DNA from: Pirellulales bacterium
Lineage (GTDB): Bacteria; Planctomycetota; Planctomycetia; Pirellulales; UBA1268
NCBI GenBank assembly: GCA_018401745.1
Contig: JAGYJY010000002.1
Coordinates: forward strand, 17,498 to 81,497
Reading direction: 5' to 3'
DNA: 64,000 nucleotides
Below, one piece after another: positions 8,837-16,576 of this stretch. The position numbers and the translations under genes were made by a program. The notes below the pieces were generated by a model. The model made no database searches. It saw only the letters and a list, made by a program, of their open reading frames with translations, and was not told the DNA's origin. Numbering within the stretch: the stretch's first letter is position 1; each line of letters opens with the position of its first letter.

Positions 8837-10075
8837 TCACGCGCTCGGATCGAGCTGTGTTTTAGGTTGCTCCCGCTCGCCGCAGGGGCGTGACCGCAAC
8901 TCCTCGCTGGGCTCCCTCGGCCCGCGTCCCCAGATGCGGAGACGGTCTAAGGCGAAAACGCCTGCGGCGACAGCGGCCACAGCGGCCAGCAGACCAGCCG
9001 CCCCGAGGTCGGCCCGATCGTGGTAGCAGGCCCAGACAAACTGGACGACACACAACAGCGCCACGAACAACAGCGTGATCCGTCGCCCCAGAAAGGCGAC
9101 TGCAAAGGCACCCAGGGGCGCCCCCAGAGCCACGACCGGTGCGGCAGCCAACCAGTTCTCCCAGACGCCAGGCTCAAGACCTGTGATCGACAGCTTGATG
9201 GCCGTCCCCAACAGCGAGTTGAAGGCCATGGCGACCACCGAGGTGGGAATGGCGATCTTTGGATCGACCCGGCAGCCAAGCACCAGCAGGGCATAGACCA
9301 GCATGTCGATGCCCACGCCCGTCACGGCCACGATCGTGGCGCCCGCGAGAAAGCCGGCGGCGATACCCAGACCAAACTGACGTCGGCCATCGCCACCGGC
9401 ATTGCCCGCTGTGGCCATCAGGTCGTCGAGCCTGACAAGATGCAGCAGTCCGAAGGCTGCCCAGCAGACCGCAAACACCATTTTGACCCAGATCGTGGGC
9501 ACTTGCGGAGCAACGGCAAGGATGCCGAGCGGAAGCCCGAGCAGCGACCCGGTCAAGGCTCCAGCCAGCATCGACCAGGCAAGCCGTTGACGCCGAGTGA
9601 GGATAAAGACCGCCGCGCTCGTCATCCCGACCGACTGAATGGCAAAGCTGAAGTCACGGCCGAGAGTGGCTGGGAGCCCAAAGGCGAGAACGAGTATCGG
9701 AAAGGCGACCGTACCGCCGCCCATCGGCGTAGCCCCCGCGACATAGCTGCCGAAAAGCATCGTCAGAGCGATCGGCCAGTGTTGCAAAACCACTGCGGCG
9801 TTGCCGGGCATCAACAACCAGGTCGTCCACCACGCGTAAAACGCAAGCACGACGAGCAGCCACATCCACAGCAACCCACGAGGTGCTTGTCGGCGAGTGT
9901 CCAACCGGGATTCGTGCAAAGGGCTCAACTCAGCAGCCCTGGCTGCGTGGGGCTGCTCTGCGACTCCACGGCCGGGGCTGCGAGGGCCAGGAACGCCGTT
10001 TGGGGCTGGGATGGCGACATGCTCATATCGGTGGGAAGATGCCTGCTTCGTCCGCAGACTACCGTGGGGCTTCAC
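8837..10075 (-). CDS. TauE/SafE family sulfite/anion exporter
   Basis: An integral membrane protein of up to 412 residues. The paired glycine-rich repeats of TauE/SafE are visible: VAGATPMGGGTVAFPILVL near residue 115 and IVAVTGVGIDMLVYALLVLG near 260, with about eight hydrophobic segments. The family exports sulfite, sulfoacetate or other small organic anions from the cytoplasm. The first 65 residues are hydrophilic, and the start (GTG at 10075) is unsure; translation may begin nearer the first membrane segment (LLWMWLLVVLAFYAWW). Divergent from uvrC and convergent with the CHAD gene. Confidence 0.8.
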   Translation of the reverse strand: MKPHGSLRTKQASSHRYEHVAIPAPNGVPGPRSPGRGVAEQPHAARAAELSPLHESRLDTRRQAPRGLLWMWLLVVLAFYAWWTTWLLMPGNAAVVLQHWPIALTMLFGSYVAGATPMGGGTVAFPILVLAFGLPATLGRDFSFAIQSVGMTSAAVFILTRRQRLAWSMLAGALTGSLLGLPLGILAVAPQVPTIWVKMVFAVCWAAFGLLHLVRLDDLMATAGNAGGDGRRQFGLGIAAGFLAGATIVAVTGVGIDMLVYALLVLGCRVDPKIAIPTSVVAMAFNSLLGTAIKLSITGLEPGVWENWLAAAPVVALGAPLGAFAVAFLGRRITLLFVALLCVVQFVWACYHDRADLGAAGLLAAVAAVAAGVFALDRLRIWGRGPREPSEELRSRPCGEREQPKTQLDPSA

Positions 10076-10099
10076 CCAGAGCCAGAGAGCTCATCCCCG

Positions 10100-10128
10100 C
10101 CGACAAACGTCGGCAACATCCGTAGAAT
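10100..10128 (+). promoter_or_regulatory. Putative uvrC promoter, possibly leaderless
   Basis: CCGACA (10100-10105), a 17-base spacer and TAGAAT (10123-10128) resemble a housekeeping -35/-10 pair. The -10 ends only 6 bases before the uvrC ATG, so transcription would start at or next to the start codon. No Shine-Dalgarno sequence precedes that ATG. Confidence 0.45.
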
Positions 10129-10134
10129 CCTGGC

Positions 10135-11577
10135 ATGAATGCCAGCAACGACGAGATGAGCAGCGACGACTCCGCCGCAGCCGCGGACCTGCCCAGCGAC
10201 AAGCAGCCAGGCTGCTCCCCAAACGAGGGGGAGACCACGCCGGCCGACACCGACGAGGCTGCGGCGGCCCGCGACCGCTCGCTGGCGGCAGCCAAGGTGC
10301 GGCGGTTTCCGCAGACGCCGGGCGTGTATCTGATGAAGGATGCCGCAGGCCGCGTGATCTACGTCGGCAAGGCGAAAAACCTCCGCAGCCGGGCCGGCAG
10401 CTACTTCCTCAAAGCCGCCGCGGAAGAGCGGCGGACGGCAGACCTCGTTCGTGAGATTCGCGACATCGACTACCTCGAGGCCGACAGCGAGGTCGATGCG
10501 CTGCTGATGGAGAGCCGGCTGATCAAGGACGTGCAGCCCCGCTACAACACCGAGCTCAAAGACGACAAGACCTTTCCCTACCTGCAGATCACCACCCGCG
10601 AAGATTTTCCACGCGTGGAGGTGACTCGCGAACCGCGGCGAAAAAACGCCAAGCTCTACGGCCCCTTCACCAGCGCCGGCAGCCTCCGCGGGGCGATGGT
10701 CGTCTTGCAACGGATCTTCAAGTTTCGCACCTGCACCCTCGACATTGAAGCCGACGACGCCAAGTGGCAGTGGTATCGGCCCTGTCTGCTGGCCTCGATC
10801 AATCAGTGCACAGCGCCGTGCAACCTGCGGATTTCCAAGGAAGACTACCGCCGCGACATTCTCCGGCTGCGGACGTTCCTCGACGGCAACAAGCAGCGGG
10901 TCATCGACGAGATGCGGCACGACATGCTGCAGGCCTCAGAGCGGCTGGAGTTTGAGAAGGCCGCCCGGCTCCGCGACGAGATCAAGCTGCTGGAAACACT
11001 CGACCAGCGGGGCGACCTCGAGGAGCATGTGCAGCCAGAGGTGTTTACGGTCGACCCCAAGAAGGGGCTCGCCGGGCTGAAGAGCGTGCTCAAGCTTGAG
11101 AAGCCGCCGCGGGTGATCGAGGGCGTCGATATTGCCCACCTGGGAGGCACTGAAACCGTCGCCAGCCTCGTGCAGTTTATCGACGGGCTCCCCTTCAAGC
11201 CCGGCTACAAGCGGTATCGCATTCAGACTGTCGACGGCATCGATGACTTTAAGAGCATTGCGGAGGTGGTGTCGCGGCGGTTTGCCCGACTGGCTCGGGA
11301 AGCCGCCCCCTTCCCCGACATCTTCCTGATCGACGGGGGCAAGGGGCAGCTCTCGGCGGCGATGGCGGCACTCGCAGACCTTGGCGTGGAGCCTCCCTGC
11401 GTGATCTCCCTCGCCAAACGCGAGGAGGAGGTCTTCCTGCCGGGCAGATCCGAGCCCCTGCGGATCAGCCGCGATGCCTACTCACTGCGGCTGCTCGAAT
11501 ACGTTCGCGATGAGGCCCACCGTTTCGCGCAGCACTACCATCATCTGCTGCGACGCAAGCGGACACTTGAGGGCTGA
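10135..11577 (+). CDS. uvrC: Excinuclease UvrC, short form without the C-terminal HhH domain
   Basis: The incision subunit of nucleotide excision repair, acting on UvrB-damaged DNA complexes. In order: a 50-residue acidic N-terminal extension, the GIY-YIG nuclease (TPGVYLMKDAAGRVIYVGKA, about 62-81), a four-cysteine segment at 202-224 (CTLD, PCLL, QCTAPC) matching the reported UvrC iron-sulfur site, a UVR motif near 270, and the RNase H-like nuclease domain (IEGVDIAHLGG, FLIDGGKGQL). It ends at residue 480 just after DEAHRFAQHYHHLLRRK, so the tandem helix-hairpin-helix domain of the usual ~600-residue protein is absent. No frameshift is evident at the end; the following bases form a hairpin. 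Confidence 0.9.
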   Translation: MNASNDEMSSDDSAAAADLPSDKQPGCSPNEGETTPADTDEAAAARDRSLAAAKVRRFPQTPGVYLMKDAAGRVIYVGKAKNLRSRAGSYFLKAAAEERRTADLVREIRDIDYLEADSEVDALLMESRLIKDVQPRYNTELKDDKTFPYLQITTREDFPRVEVTREPRRKNAKLYGPFTSAGSLRGAMVVLQRIFKFRTCTLDIEADDAKWQWYRPCLLASINQCTAPCNLRISKEDYRRDILRLRTFLDGNKQRVIDEMRHDMLQASERLEFEKAARLRDEIKLLETLDQRGDLEEHVQPEVFTVDPKKGLAGLKSVLKLEKPPRVIEGVDIAHLGGTETVASLVQFIDGLPFKPGYKRYRIQTVDGIDDFKSIAEVVSRRFARLAREAAPFPDIFLIDGGKGQLSAAMAALADLGVEPPCVISLAKREEEVFLPGRSEPLRISRDAYSLRLLEYVRDEAHRFAQHYHHLLRRKRTLEG

Positions 11578-11622
11578 GGCAAACCGGCACCGTGGCTCAG
11601 CCCTCGGCTCAGCTCAGCCCTC
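11569..11622. terminator. Hairpin between convergent genes
   Basis: GAGGGCTGAG (11569-11578, over the uvrC stop) is a perfect inverted match to CTCAGCCCTC at 11596-11605 and again at 11613-11622, over the end of the opposite gene. There is no T tract, so if it ends transcription it does so from both sides without a classical U-run. It may instead be a simple barrier between converging polymerases. Confidence 0.4.
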
Positions 11623-11973
11623 GGCGATCCAGGCCTTGGCGGCGTCGAGCTCCGAGACATCGAACACCTTCACGGTTGCCGTCGTGAACGGCTTGCAGAT
11701 CGTGCCCATCCACTTCTCCCAGGTCTTTTCCCCGACCAGGGCAATCCGCTCGATCGTCGTGCAGTGGGTGGTGGCGAAGGCGATGTCGTCCCAGAGGGCT
11801 TTGGCGTCCCAGCCGTGGAAGTCGTGAAACCAGGCAAGGATGCGTGTCTTGCCGGTCTCGGCAATCGCCGCGTCGACCATCGGCACGAAGGTCTTGTAGT
11901 CCTCATCGTGCAGCGTGCCGCTGAGCTTCATTCCGACCGTGTGGGCAGGCATGTCGGGCAGCATCTCAATCAT
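11614..11973 (-). CDS. SpoIIAA-like (STAS-fold) protein
   Basis: A 119-residue protein with the pattern of SpoIIAA-like/DUF3478 proteins: VGMKLSGTLHDEDYKTFVPM at the start, KTRILAWFHDFHGWDAKALWDD in the middle, ERIALVGEKTWEKWMG and a C-terminal DAAKAWIAEG helix. The fold is that of lipid- or anti-sigma-binding STAS proteins, but the ligand of this branch is not known. The start at 11973 is supported by a GGAGG box directly upstream. Convergent with uvrC. Confidence 0.75.
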   Translation of the reverse strand: MIEMLPDMPAHTVGMKLSGTLHDEDYKTFVPMVDAAIAETGKTRILAWFHDFHGWDAKALWDDIAFATTHCTTIERIALVGEKTWEKWMGTICKPFTTATVKVFDVSELDAAKAWIAEG

Positions 11974-12110
11974 GGGAGACCTCCAAGGCAAGTCAGTGCA
12001 GGCAGAAATCAGCAGAAGGCGACGCCCGACTTCCACCCGATCTCCGCGTCCGCCCGTATCCTACGCCGCGTCCCTCCGCTGGTGCCCGGTCTTTCCGGAA
12101 TGTGCACCGC

Positions 12111-12204
12111 GCCGCAGGATGCGGCGACCGGCGCCCCCCAAAAACCTTGGCTTAGGGGTTTCTTCAGTGGAGATTGGCCATGAGTGGCTTTTTTCCACGG
12201 ACAG
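12111..12204. repeat. Dispersed intergenic repeat, copy A
   Basis: A segment of about 95 bases matching 14169-14276 from GC(C/T)GCAGGA(T/C)GCGG(C/T)GACCGGCG to TGGCTTTTTCCACGGACAGC. Its second half matches 58154-58224. It sits in the 297-base gap between the SpoIIAA-like gene and the hydrolase gene, which otherwise holds nothing recognisable. No coding capacity. Confidence 0.6.
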
Positions 12205-12270
12205 CGAGCACAGCCGTGTCGCCGGTGAAGGGCTTGAGACCTCGCCGCTACGGCAGGGCTTCCTCGCCTA

Positions 12271-14098
12271 TCATTCGTTTCCGGCGGACAGAAACCGCTC
12301 ATCGAGCCAGCTGCCGACGCGTTCGAGGGCCTCAGCAGCGATCGTCTCTTCGATCGTGTCGTATTCACTCACAGCGCCGGTGGTGGACGTCTGCAAGAGG
12401 TGGTTGAGGCCCGGCAGTTCTTCCACCGCCGACGCGGGATTGCCCGCCTCAGCCACGGCCGCTCGCAGCGGCGGCAGGTTGATGGCCGCATCCACCTGCA
12501 CATCGTTGCTGCCCACGAGGGCGAGCACCGGGCAGGCGAGCTGCCGCAGCGGCGTGGCCGGATCGTATTCCAAAAAGAAGCGAAACCAAGGCGTCGCAAG
12601 CTGGGCGATGCCAGCCTCGGCCAAAGCGTCGAGATCCTCACCCGGCGGCGGCTCTCCGGGCAGCGTCTCCCGCAGTCGCTTCGCGGCCTCGGCCGCCATC
12701 GTTGCCGGCGACGCCCCCGGCGGGGCATCTTCCACGGTGCTCATGAGCACTTCCTGGAGCACCCGCTGGCGGTTGAGCTGCTCGGGGATGCTGAGCCCTT
12801 CCGCCTCGAGCACCCGCTGGCCTTGCGAGAGCAGCACCTGCTTCCCGTCGACGCCCGCTCCGGCAAGCATCACAACGCAGGCCACCTGTGGGTTCTGCGC
12901 GGCCGCCATCGTGGCCAGCATCGCCCCCTCGCTGTGGCCGACGAAGCCGATCCGCTGCGGGTCGATTTCCGCACGTTCTGCCAGACAATCCCAGCCGGCC
13001 AACGCATCGCCGGCGAGGTCTTCGCTCGTGGCATCCGGCGGGCCGGCAGTCGATCCTCCCACGCCGCGATCGTCATACCGCAGCACGGCGATCCCGCGGC
13101 GGGTGAGATGATCGGCGATCACCGCAAACGGCTTGTGCTCAAAGAGGGTCTCGTCACGGTCCTGAGGCCCCGAGCCCGAAATCAGCACGACCGCCGGAAA
13201 GGGGCCATCGCCTTCGGGCAGCGTCAGCGTGCCGGCGAGCGTCACATCTTGGGCGGCGTTGCGAAAGCTCACCTCCTCGCTCGCGTAGGGAAACGGTGGC
13301 CTGGGCGTCTGCGGCCGCGGCTTCGCTGCCGGCGGCGGCGGTGGCTGATCGTCGCCCAGGGAGAGCGACAGAGGCAGCGACACCCCGCTCTGGGCCCAGC
13401 TGCCTGCGAGCGTTTTCCCATCCTCGGAAAGCGTTCCTGCAAAGCGGCCGCGAACGGCGGGCACATCGATCGTCCAGGTGCTGCCTGTGATGCCGAGGTC
13501 GCCGCGGAAGCCGCCGACCTGCTGCGTGAGGCTGTCCATCCAGGCCGTTCGCAGGCCGGCGGCGTCGCGGGTGATGCGAAACCGCAGGTCGAGCTTTTGC
13601 ACGATGGCATTGAGGGTGCCGGCCCAGACCTCGTCGGCAGGGGGCGGCACAGGCTGATCACCCACGCTGCGAAAATCGAGCGGCAGCGTGGTGCCCCGCT
13701 GACCGCCAGGTGCCTGCAAAGACAACCGAGCCGCCGCCGGTCTCCCGCATCGTGCCGGTGTAGCTCGCCTGCGAGATCGGCAGCTCAAACCGCAGCTGCT
13801 CACCGTCGTTCACAAACGATTCCAGGGGAAAGCGACGGTCTCCTTCATCGATGCTCCGCAGCTGCCAACGGGCTTCGCCGCCCTCAGCAGGCTCGCTCTC
13901 CGCTTCATCCGGCACCGCTGAGACTGGAAGCTGCTCGATCACAAAGCGAAACCGGCGATCGGTCGCATCGAGCTCGCCATACCAGCGGGGCTCACCCACT
14001 GCCTCATCGGCTGCGACCGCTGGCGGCCCACTCAAGCAAGCGGCCACCATCAGCCCGCATCCCCACATCACGCCCCGCACGAACTGCCTGCCAGCCAT
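12271..14098 (-). CDS. Exported alpha/beta hydrolase (frameshifted in this sequence)
   Basis: A secreted hydrolase of about 608 residues once a one-base shift is repaired. The N-terminal part (14098 to about 13715) has a signal peptide (GVMWGCGLMVAACLSG, cut after AVAA) and a beta-rich domain. Reading then continues in another frame near 13710-13725, in GGCGGTCAGCGGGG. The hydrolase domain follows: VVLISGSGPQDRDE (oxyanion region), VLRYDDRGVGGS, GFVGHSEGAMLATMAAA with the nucleophile Ser in GHSEG, and the C-terminal ELPGLNHLLQT histidine. This is the pattern of DUF3887/YqiA-type peptidase-like hydrolases. An AAGGAG box precedes the ATG at 14098. Substrate unknown. Confidence 0.75.
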
Positions 14099-14168
14099 TG
14101 CCGCTCCTTCGTCTGGTGTTTGCTCATCAACGGCCGCGTCAGCTCGCAGACTGTGGAACACGTCTGCC

Positions 14169-14276
14169 GCTGCAGGACGCGGTGACCGGCGACCCAAAAA
14201 CCTCGGCATTTTGGGGCGTCGATTGCGTGGGAAAAGGCATGGGAAAAGGCAATGGATGGCTTTTTCCACGGACAGC
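14169..14276. repeat. Dispersed intergenic repeat, copy B
   Basis: Matches copy A (12111-12204) at both ends. The middle contains an inverted CCCAAAAACC/TTTTGGGG segment and a short GGGAAAAGGCA duplication. It fills the gap between the hydrolase start and the stop codon of the DUF218 gene, the last bases of which it overlaps. Confidence 0.55.
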
Positions 14277-15097
14277 TACATCCAGCCCCGCAGCCAGTAG
14301 TAGACCATGCCGTAATACTCATGCAGGATCTGCGTCGAGATCCGCAGCGAGCCGGCAGTCGGCAGCAGGTTCATCGCCACCCGGTAGAAGAGCGGCGGAT
14401 ACTTCTCTGGATCAATGAACGTGTAGTCGCACGGGGCGGGGATGATTTCCAGGCCATCGATGCCCAGCTGCTCGGCCTGCTTTTTGTAGATGCCGAGCGA
14501 CCGCGGCATATGGCTCGCCGAGGTCACGAGAAACACCCGCGTTGCTCCCCGCTCAATCGCCAGCGGCAGGCTCTCGGCGGCATTCTCGCGGGTGTTTCGC
14601 GACTTGGTGTCGAGCGTGATCTGGTCATCGGCAACCCCCATCCAGCCGAGCATCTCCTGCATCGCCTCAGCCTCGGTCTGCTCGATGTAAGAGAGCTCAC
14701 CGCCGCCACCGGCGCAGACCATCCAGTCGGCGAGGCCCTCGCGGATCAGGTGGGCCCCGTAGAGCAGCCGATCGCCAGCGTCGTGGACTTCGGCGGTCTG
14801 CCGCGGGGCGGCACGTGGCGAGATGCCCCCTCCCAGCACGATCACACCGTCGGCGTGTGGCAGGGGCTCGGGAGCCATCACCCGCCGCTCCAGCGACCTC
14901 GCCAGCTGCTCAGCCACCAGGCCGTTGCTGAAGACATAGAGGACCGCCAGCCCGGCGACCGCGGCCCACTTTCCTCTGGCCTGCCAGCGATCGCTGCGGC
15001 CCCACCGCCAGAGCCCCATGCCAGCCGCCAGGAGAAAAAACGCCATGCCGACGGGGTAGACAATCGCCGACACGATTTTGACCAGTAAGATCACCAT
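14276..15097 (-). CDS. YdcF/SanA/ElyC-like DUF218 membrane protein
   Basis: A 273-residue protein with two N-terminal membrane segments (VKIVSAIVYPVGMAFFLLAA and WAAVAGLAVLYVFSNGLVAE) and a DUF218 domain: DGVIVLGGG near 95, YGAHLIREG near 125, TLDTKSRNTRENA near 178 and RVFLVTSASHMPRS near 202. DUF218 proteins of the SanA/ElyC group act in envelope and peptidoglycan precursor maintenance in enterobacteria; the activity here is unknown. The ATG at 15097 has a GGAG box; the frame extends upstream but over the divergent gene. Confidence 0.8.
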   Translation of the reverse strand: MVILLVKIVSAIVYPVGMAFFLLAAGMGLWRWGRSDRWQARGKWAAVAGLAVLYVFSNGLVAEQLARSLERRVMAPEPLPHADGVIVLGGGISPRAAPRQTAEVHDAGDRLLYGAHLIREGLADWMVCAGGGGELSYIEQTEAEAMQEMLGWMGVADDQITLDTKSRNTRENAAESLPLAIERGATRVFLVTSASHMPRSLGIYKKQAEQLGIDGLEIIPAPCDYTFIDPEKYPPLFYRVAMNLLPTAGSLRISTQILHEYYGMVYYWLRGWM

Positions 15098-15143
15098 CCG
15101 CAGAGCTCCGTGAGGTGGGTGCTGTTGACCGAGGATAAATCGA

Positions 15144-16112
15144 ATGCCAACCACACAACAAACCAACGCAGCCATCCCCGCAGCAGATGCGTTGCCGGTG
15201 CTTGACCTCCGCGACCATGCCAGCAGCGACACGGCAACCCGGCAGCGGTTTCTGGACCGCCTGACCACGTCGCTCGAAACCTTCGGCTTTCTGGTGCTCG
15301 ACGGCCACGGCATCGATCGCCAGCGGTTTGCGGAGGCATTCGCGGCGAGCCAAGCATTTTTCACGCTCGACGACGCCGCGAAGCAGGCCTGCAGCGTGCC
15401 GGAGTCGCTCGGCAACCGCGGCTACGTCGGCCTCGGTGGTGAACGAGCGGTTGGGGCCAGGGCCGCCGACCTGAAAGAGTTTTTCCATGTTGGCCAGCCG
15501 CACCCTCGCGGAGCCGCCGGCAGCTTCGACAACGCCTGGCCCTCTGCGTCGCAGCTCCCTGGCTTTGAGCACACAATGCTCGAACTTTTTGAAACACTCG
15601 AGCAGCTGGCCGGTCGCGTGCTCGCGGCCGTCGAGGAAGCGATTGGCCTCGAGGCTGGCCACCTCCAGGAGTGGATCGCAGGCGGCAACAGCATCCTGCG
15701 GCTGATCCACTACCCGCCGCTGCCAGCGGATCTTCCCGCCAATGCCGTGCGGGCTGCCGCGCATGCCGACATCAATCTGCTCACGCTGCTGTGCGAGGGC
15801 ACGGCCGGCGGCCTCGAAGTGCGGCGGCCCGACGGTTCATGGATGCCGGTGAACTCGCTGGCTGGCCAGCTGGTCGTCAACGTAGGCGACATGCTCAGCC
15901 TGGCGACCGGCGGCCGTCTGCGGTCGACACCCCACCGCGTCGTCAACCCTGCCGACCCCGCCGCCCGTGGCGTCTCCCGCTACTCGATGCCGTTCTTCGT
16001 TCATCCACGCAGCGAGGTCGTGCTCAGCCAGGATGCAGCCACCCCCATCACCGCCGGCAGCTTCCTCGAAGCCCGCCTCGCCGCCATCCGCAGCAAGCCC
16101 ACCGCACACTAA
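15144..16112 (+). CDS. 2-oxoglutarate/Fe(II) oxygenase, isopenicillin N synthase family
   Basis: A 322-residue non-heme iron oxygenase. The iron triad is visible: HADINLLTLL (His and Asp of HxD, near 211-213) and STPHRVVNP (His near 268), followed by the co-substrate-binding RYSMPFFVHP (RxS near 279). The N-terminal DIOX_N-like region includes GFLVLDGHGID. The family oxidises amino acids, alkaloids, gibberellins and others, so the substrate cannot be read from sequence. Divergent from the DUF218 gene with a 46-base gap. Immediately downstream is a repeat island. Confidence 0.85.
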   Translation: MPTTQQTNAAIPAADALPVLDLRDHASSDTATRQRFLDRLTTSLETFGFLVLDGHGIDRQRFAEAFAASQAFFTLDDAAKQACSVPESLGNRGYVGLGGERAVGARAADLKEFFHVGQPHPRGAAGSFDNAWPSASQLPGFEHTMLELFETLEQLAGRVLAAVEEAIGLEAGHLQEWIAGGNSILRLIHYPPLPADLPANAVRAAAHADINLLTLLCEGTAGGLEVRRPDGSWMPVNSLAGQLVVNVGDMLSLATGGRLRSTPHRVVNPADPAARGVSRYSMPFFVHPRSEVVLSQDAATPITAGSFLEARLAAIRSKPTAH

Positions 16113-16574
16113 ACAAAACGGCCGCAGGCCGTCCTCCGTCCCCCCACCCCGGCCGCAGATCGCCGCGAAGCGGCGGGCTCGCTTCACGCCTGCGAGAAAC
16201 GGGACGGGTCCTCGGGCCGCAAAGCGGCCTCGGCTGTGCCGAGGTGCCTCCGGCACCCGAAGACCCGTCCCGTCAATCCGCCCCGGCCGCAGATCGCCGC
16301 GAAGCGGCGAACAGGCCGTCTCAATCCGCAAGCGAGGGGTGAGCCCGGGGCTGACCCTCCGGCGTATAGAAGCAAGCGACGCCCGGAGGGCCAAAGCGCA
16401 GCGGATATCCGAGCGAGCGAGGGCCTGGATGGCCCGCAGTGAGCGTCCGGAGGGACAGCCCCGGGCTCACCCCGAGCGACCCACCAAAGCGAAGCGGATA
16501 TCCGAGCGAGCGAGGGCCTGGATGGCCCGCAGTGAGCGTCCGGAGGGACAGCCCCGGGCTCACCCCGAGCGACC
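16113..16574. repeat. Intergenic repeat island 1
   Basis: 462 bases without a gene, made of structured repeats. There are two exact copies of a 25-nt unit containing the hairpin GATCGCCGCGAAGCGGCG (16151-16175 and 16285-16309), a cloverleaf module (16199-16273), and a palindromic element whose left end CGAGGGGTGAGCCCGGGG (from 16332) is inverted at the right as CCCCGGGCTCACCCC. The same modules in the same order occur at 41728-42116. No open frame here looks like protein. Confidence 0.75.
16199..16273. repeat. Cloverleaf-forming module, copy 1
   Basis: ACGGGACGGG (16199-16208) pairs with CCCGTCCCGT (16264-16273); the stem extends to 18 positions with one C-A mismatch. Inside are three arms with triloops: GCCGC-AAA-GCGGC (16216-16228), CCTCGGC-TGT-GCCGAGG (16228-16244) and GTGCC-TCC-GGCAC (16244-16256). 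The second copy at 41763-41835 has identical stems and differs only in the triloops. Confidence 0.75.
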
Positions 16575-16576
16575 CT
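16391..16576. repeat. Two tandem 93-bp repeats
   Basis: Two near-identical units, the second starting at 16484, each running from CAAAGCG(C/A)AGCGGATATCC to CCCCGGGCTCACCCCGAGCG. They are the duplicated right arm of the palindromic element and touch the last codons of the phosphorylase gene. Confidence 0.75.

Noticed and set aside
12400..14418. Open frame of 672 codons antisense to the alpha/beta hydrolase
   Set aside because: The hydrolase strand carries the GHSEG nucleophile and other motifs; the antisense product is Arg/His-rich.
16391..16576. Tandem 93-bp repeats considered as a CRISPR array
   Set aside because: The units are contiguous with no variable spacers, and no cas gene is present in the window.
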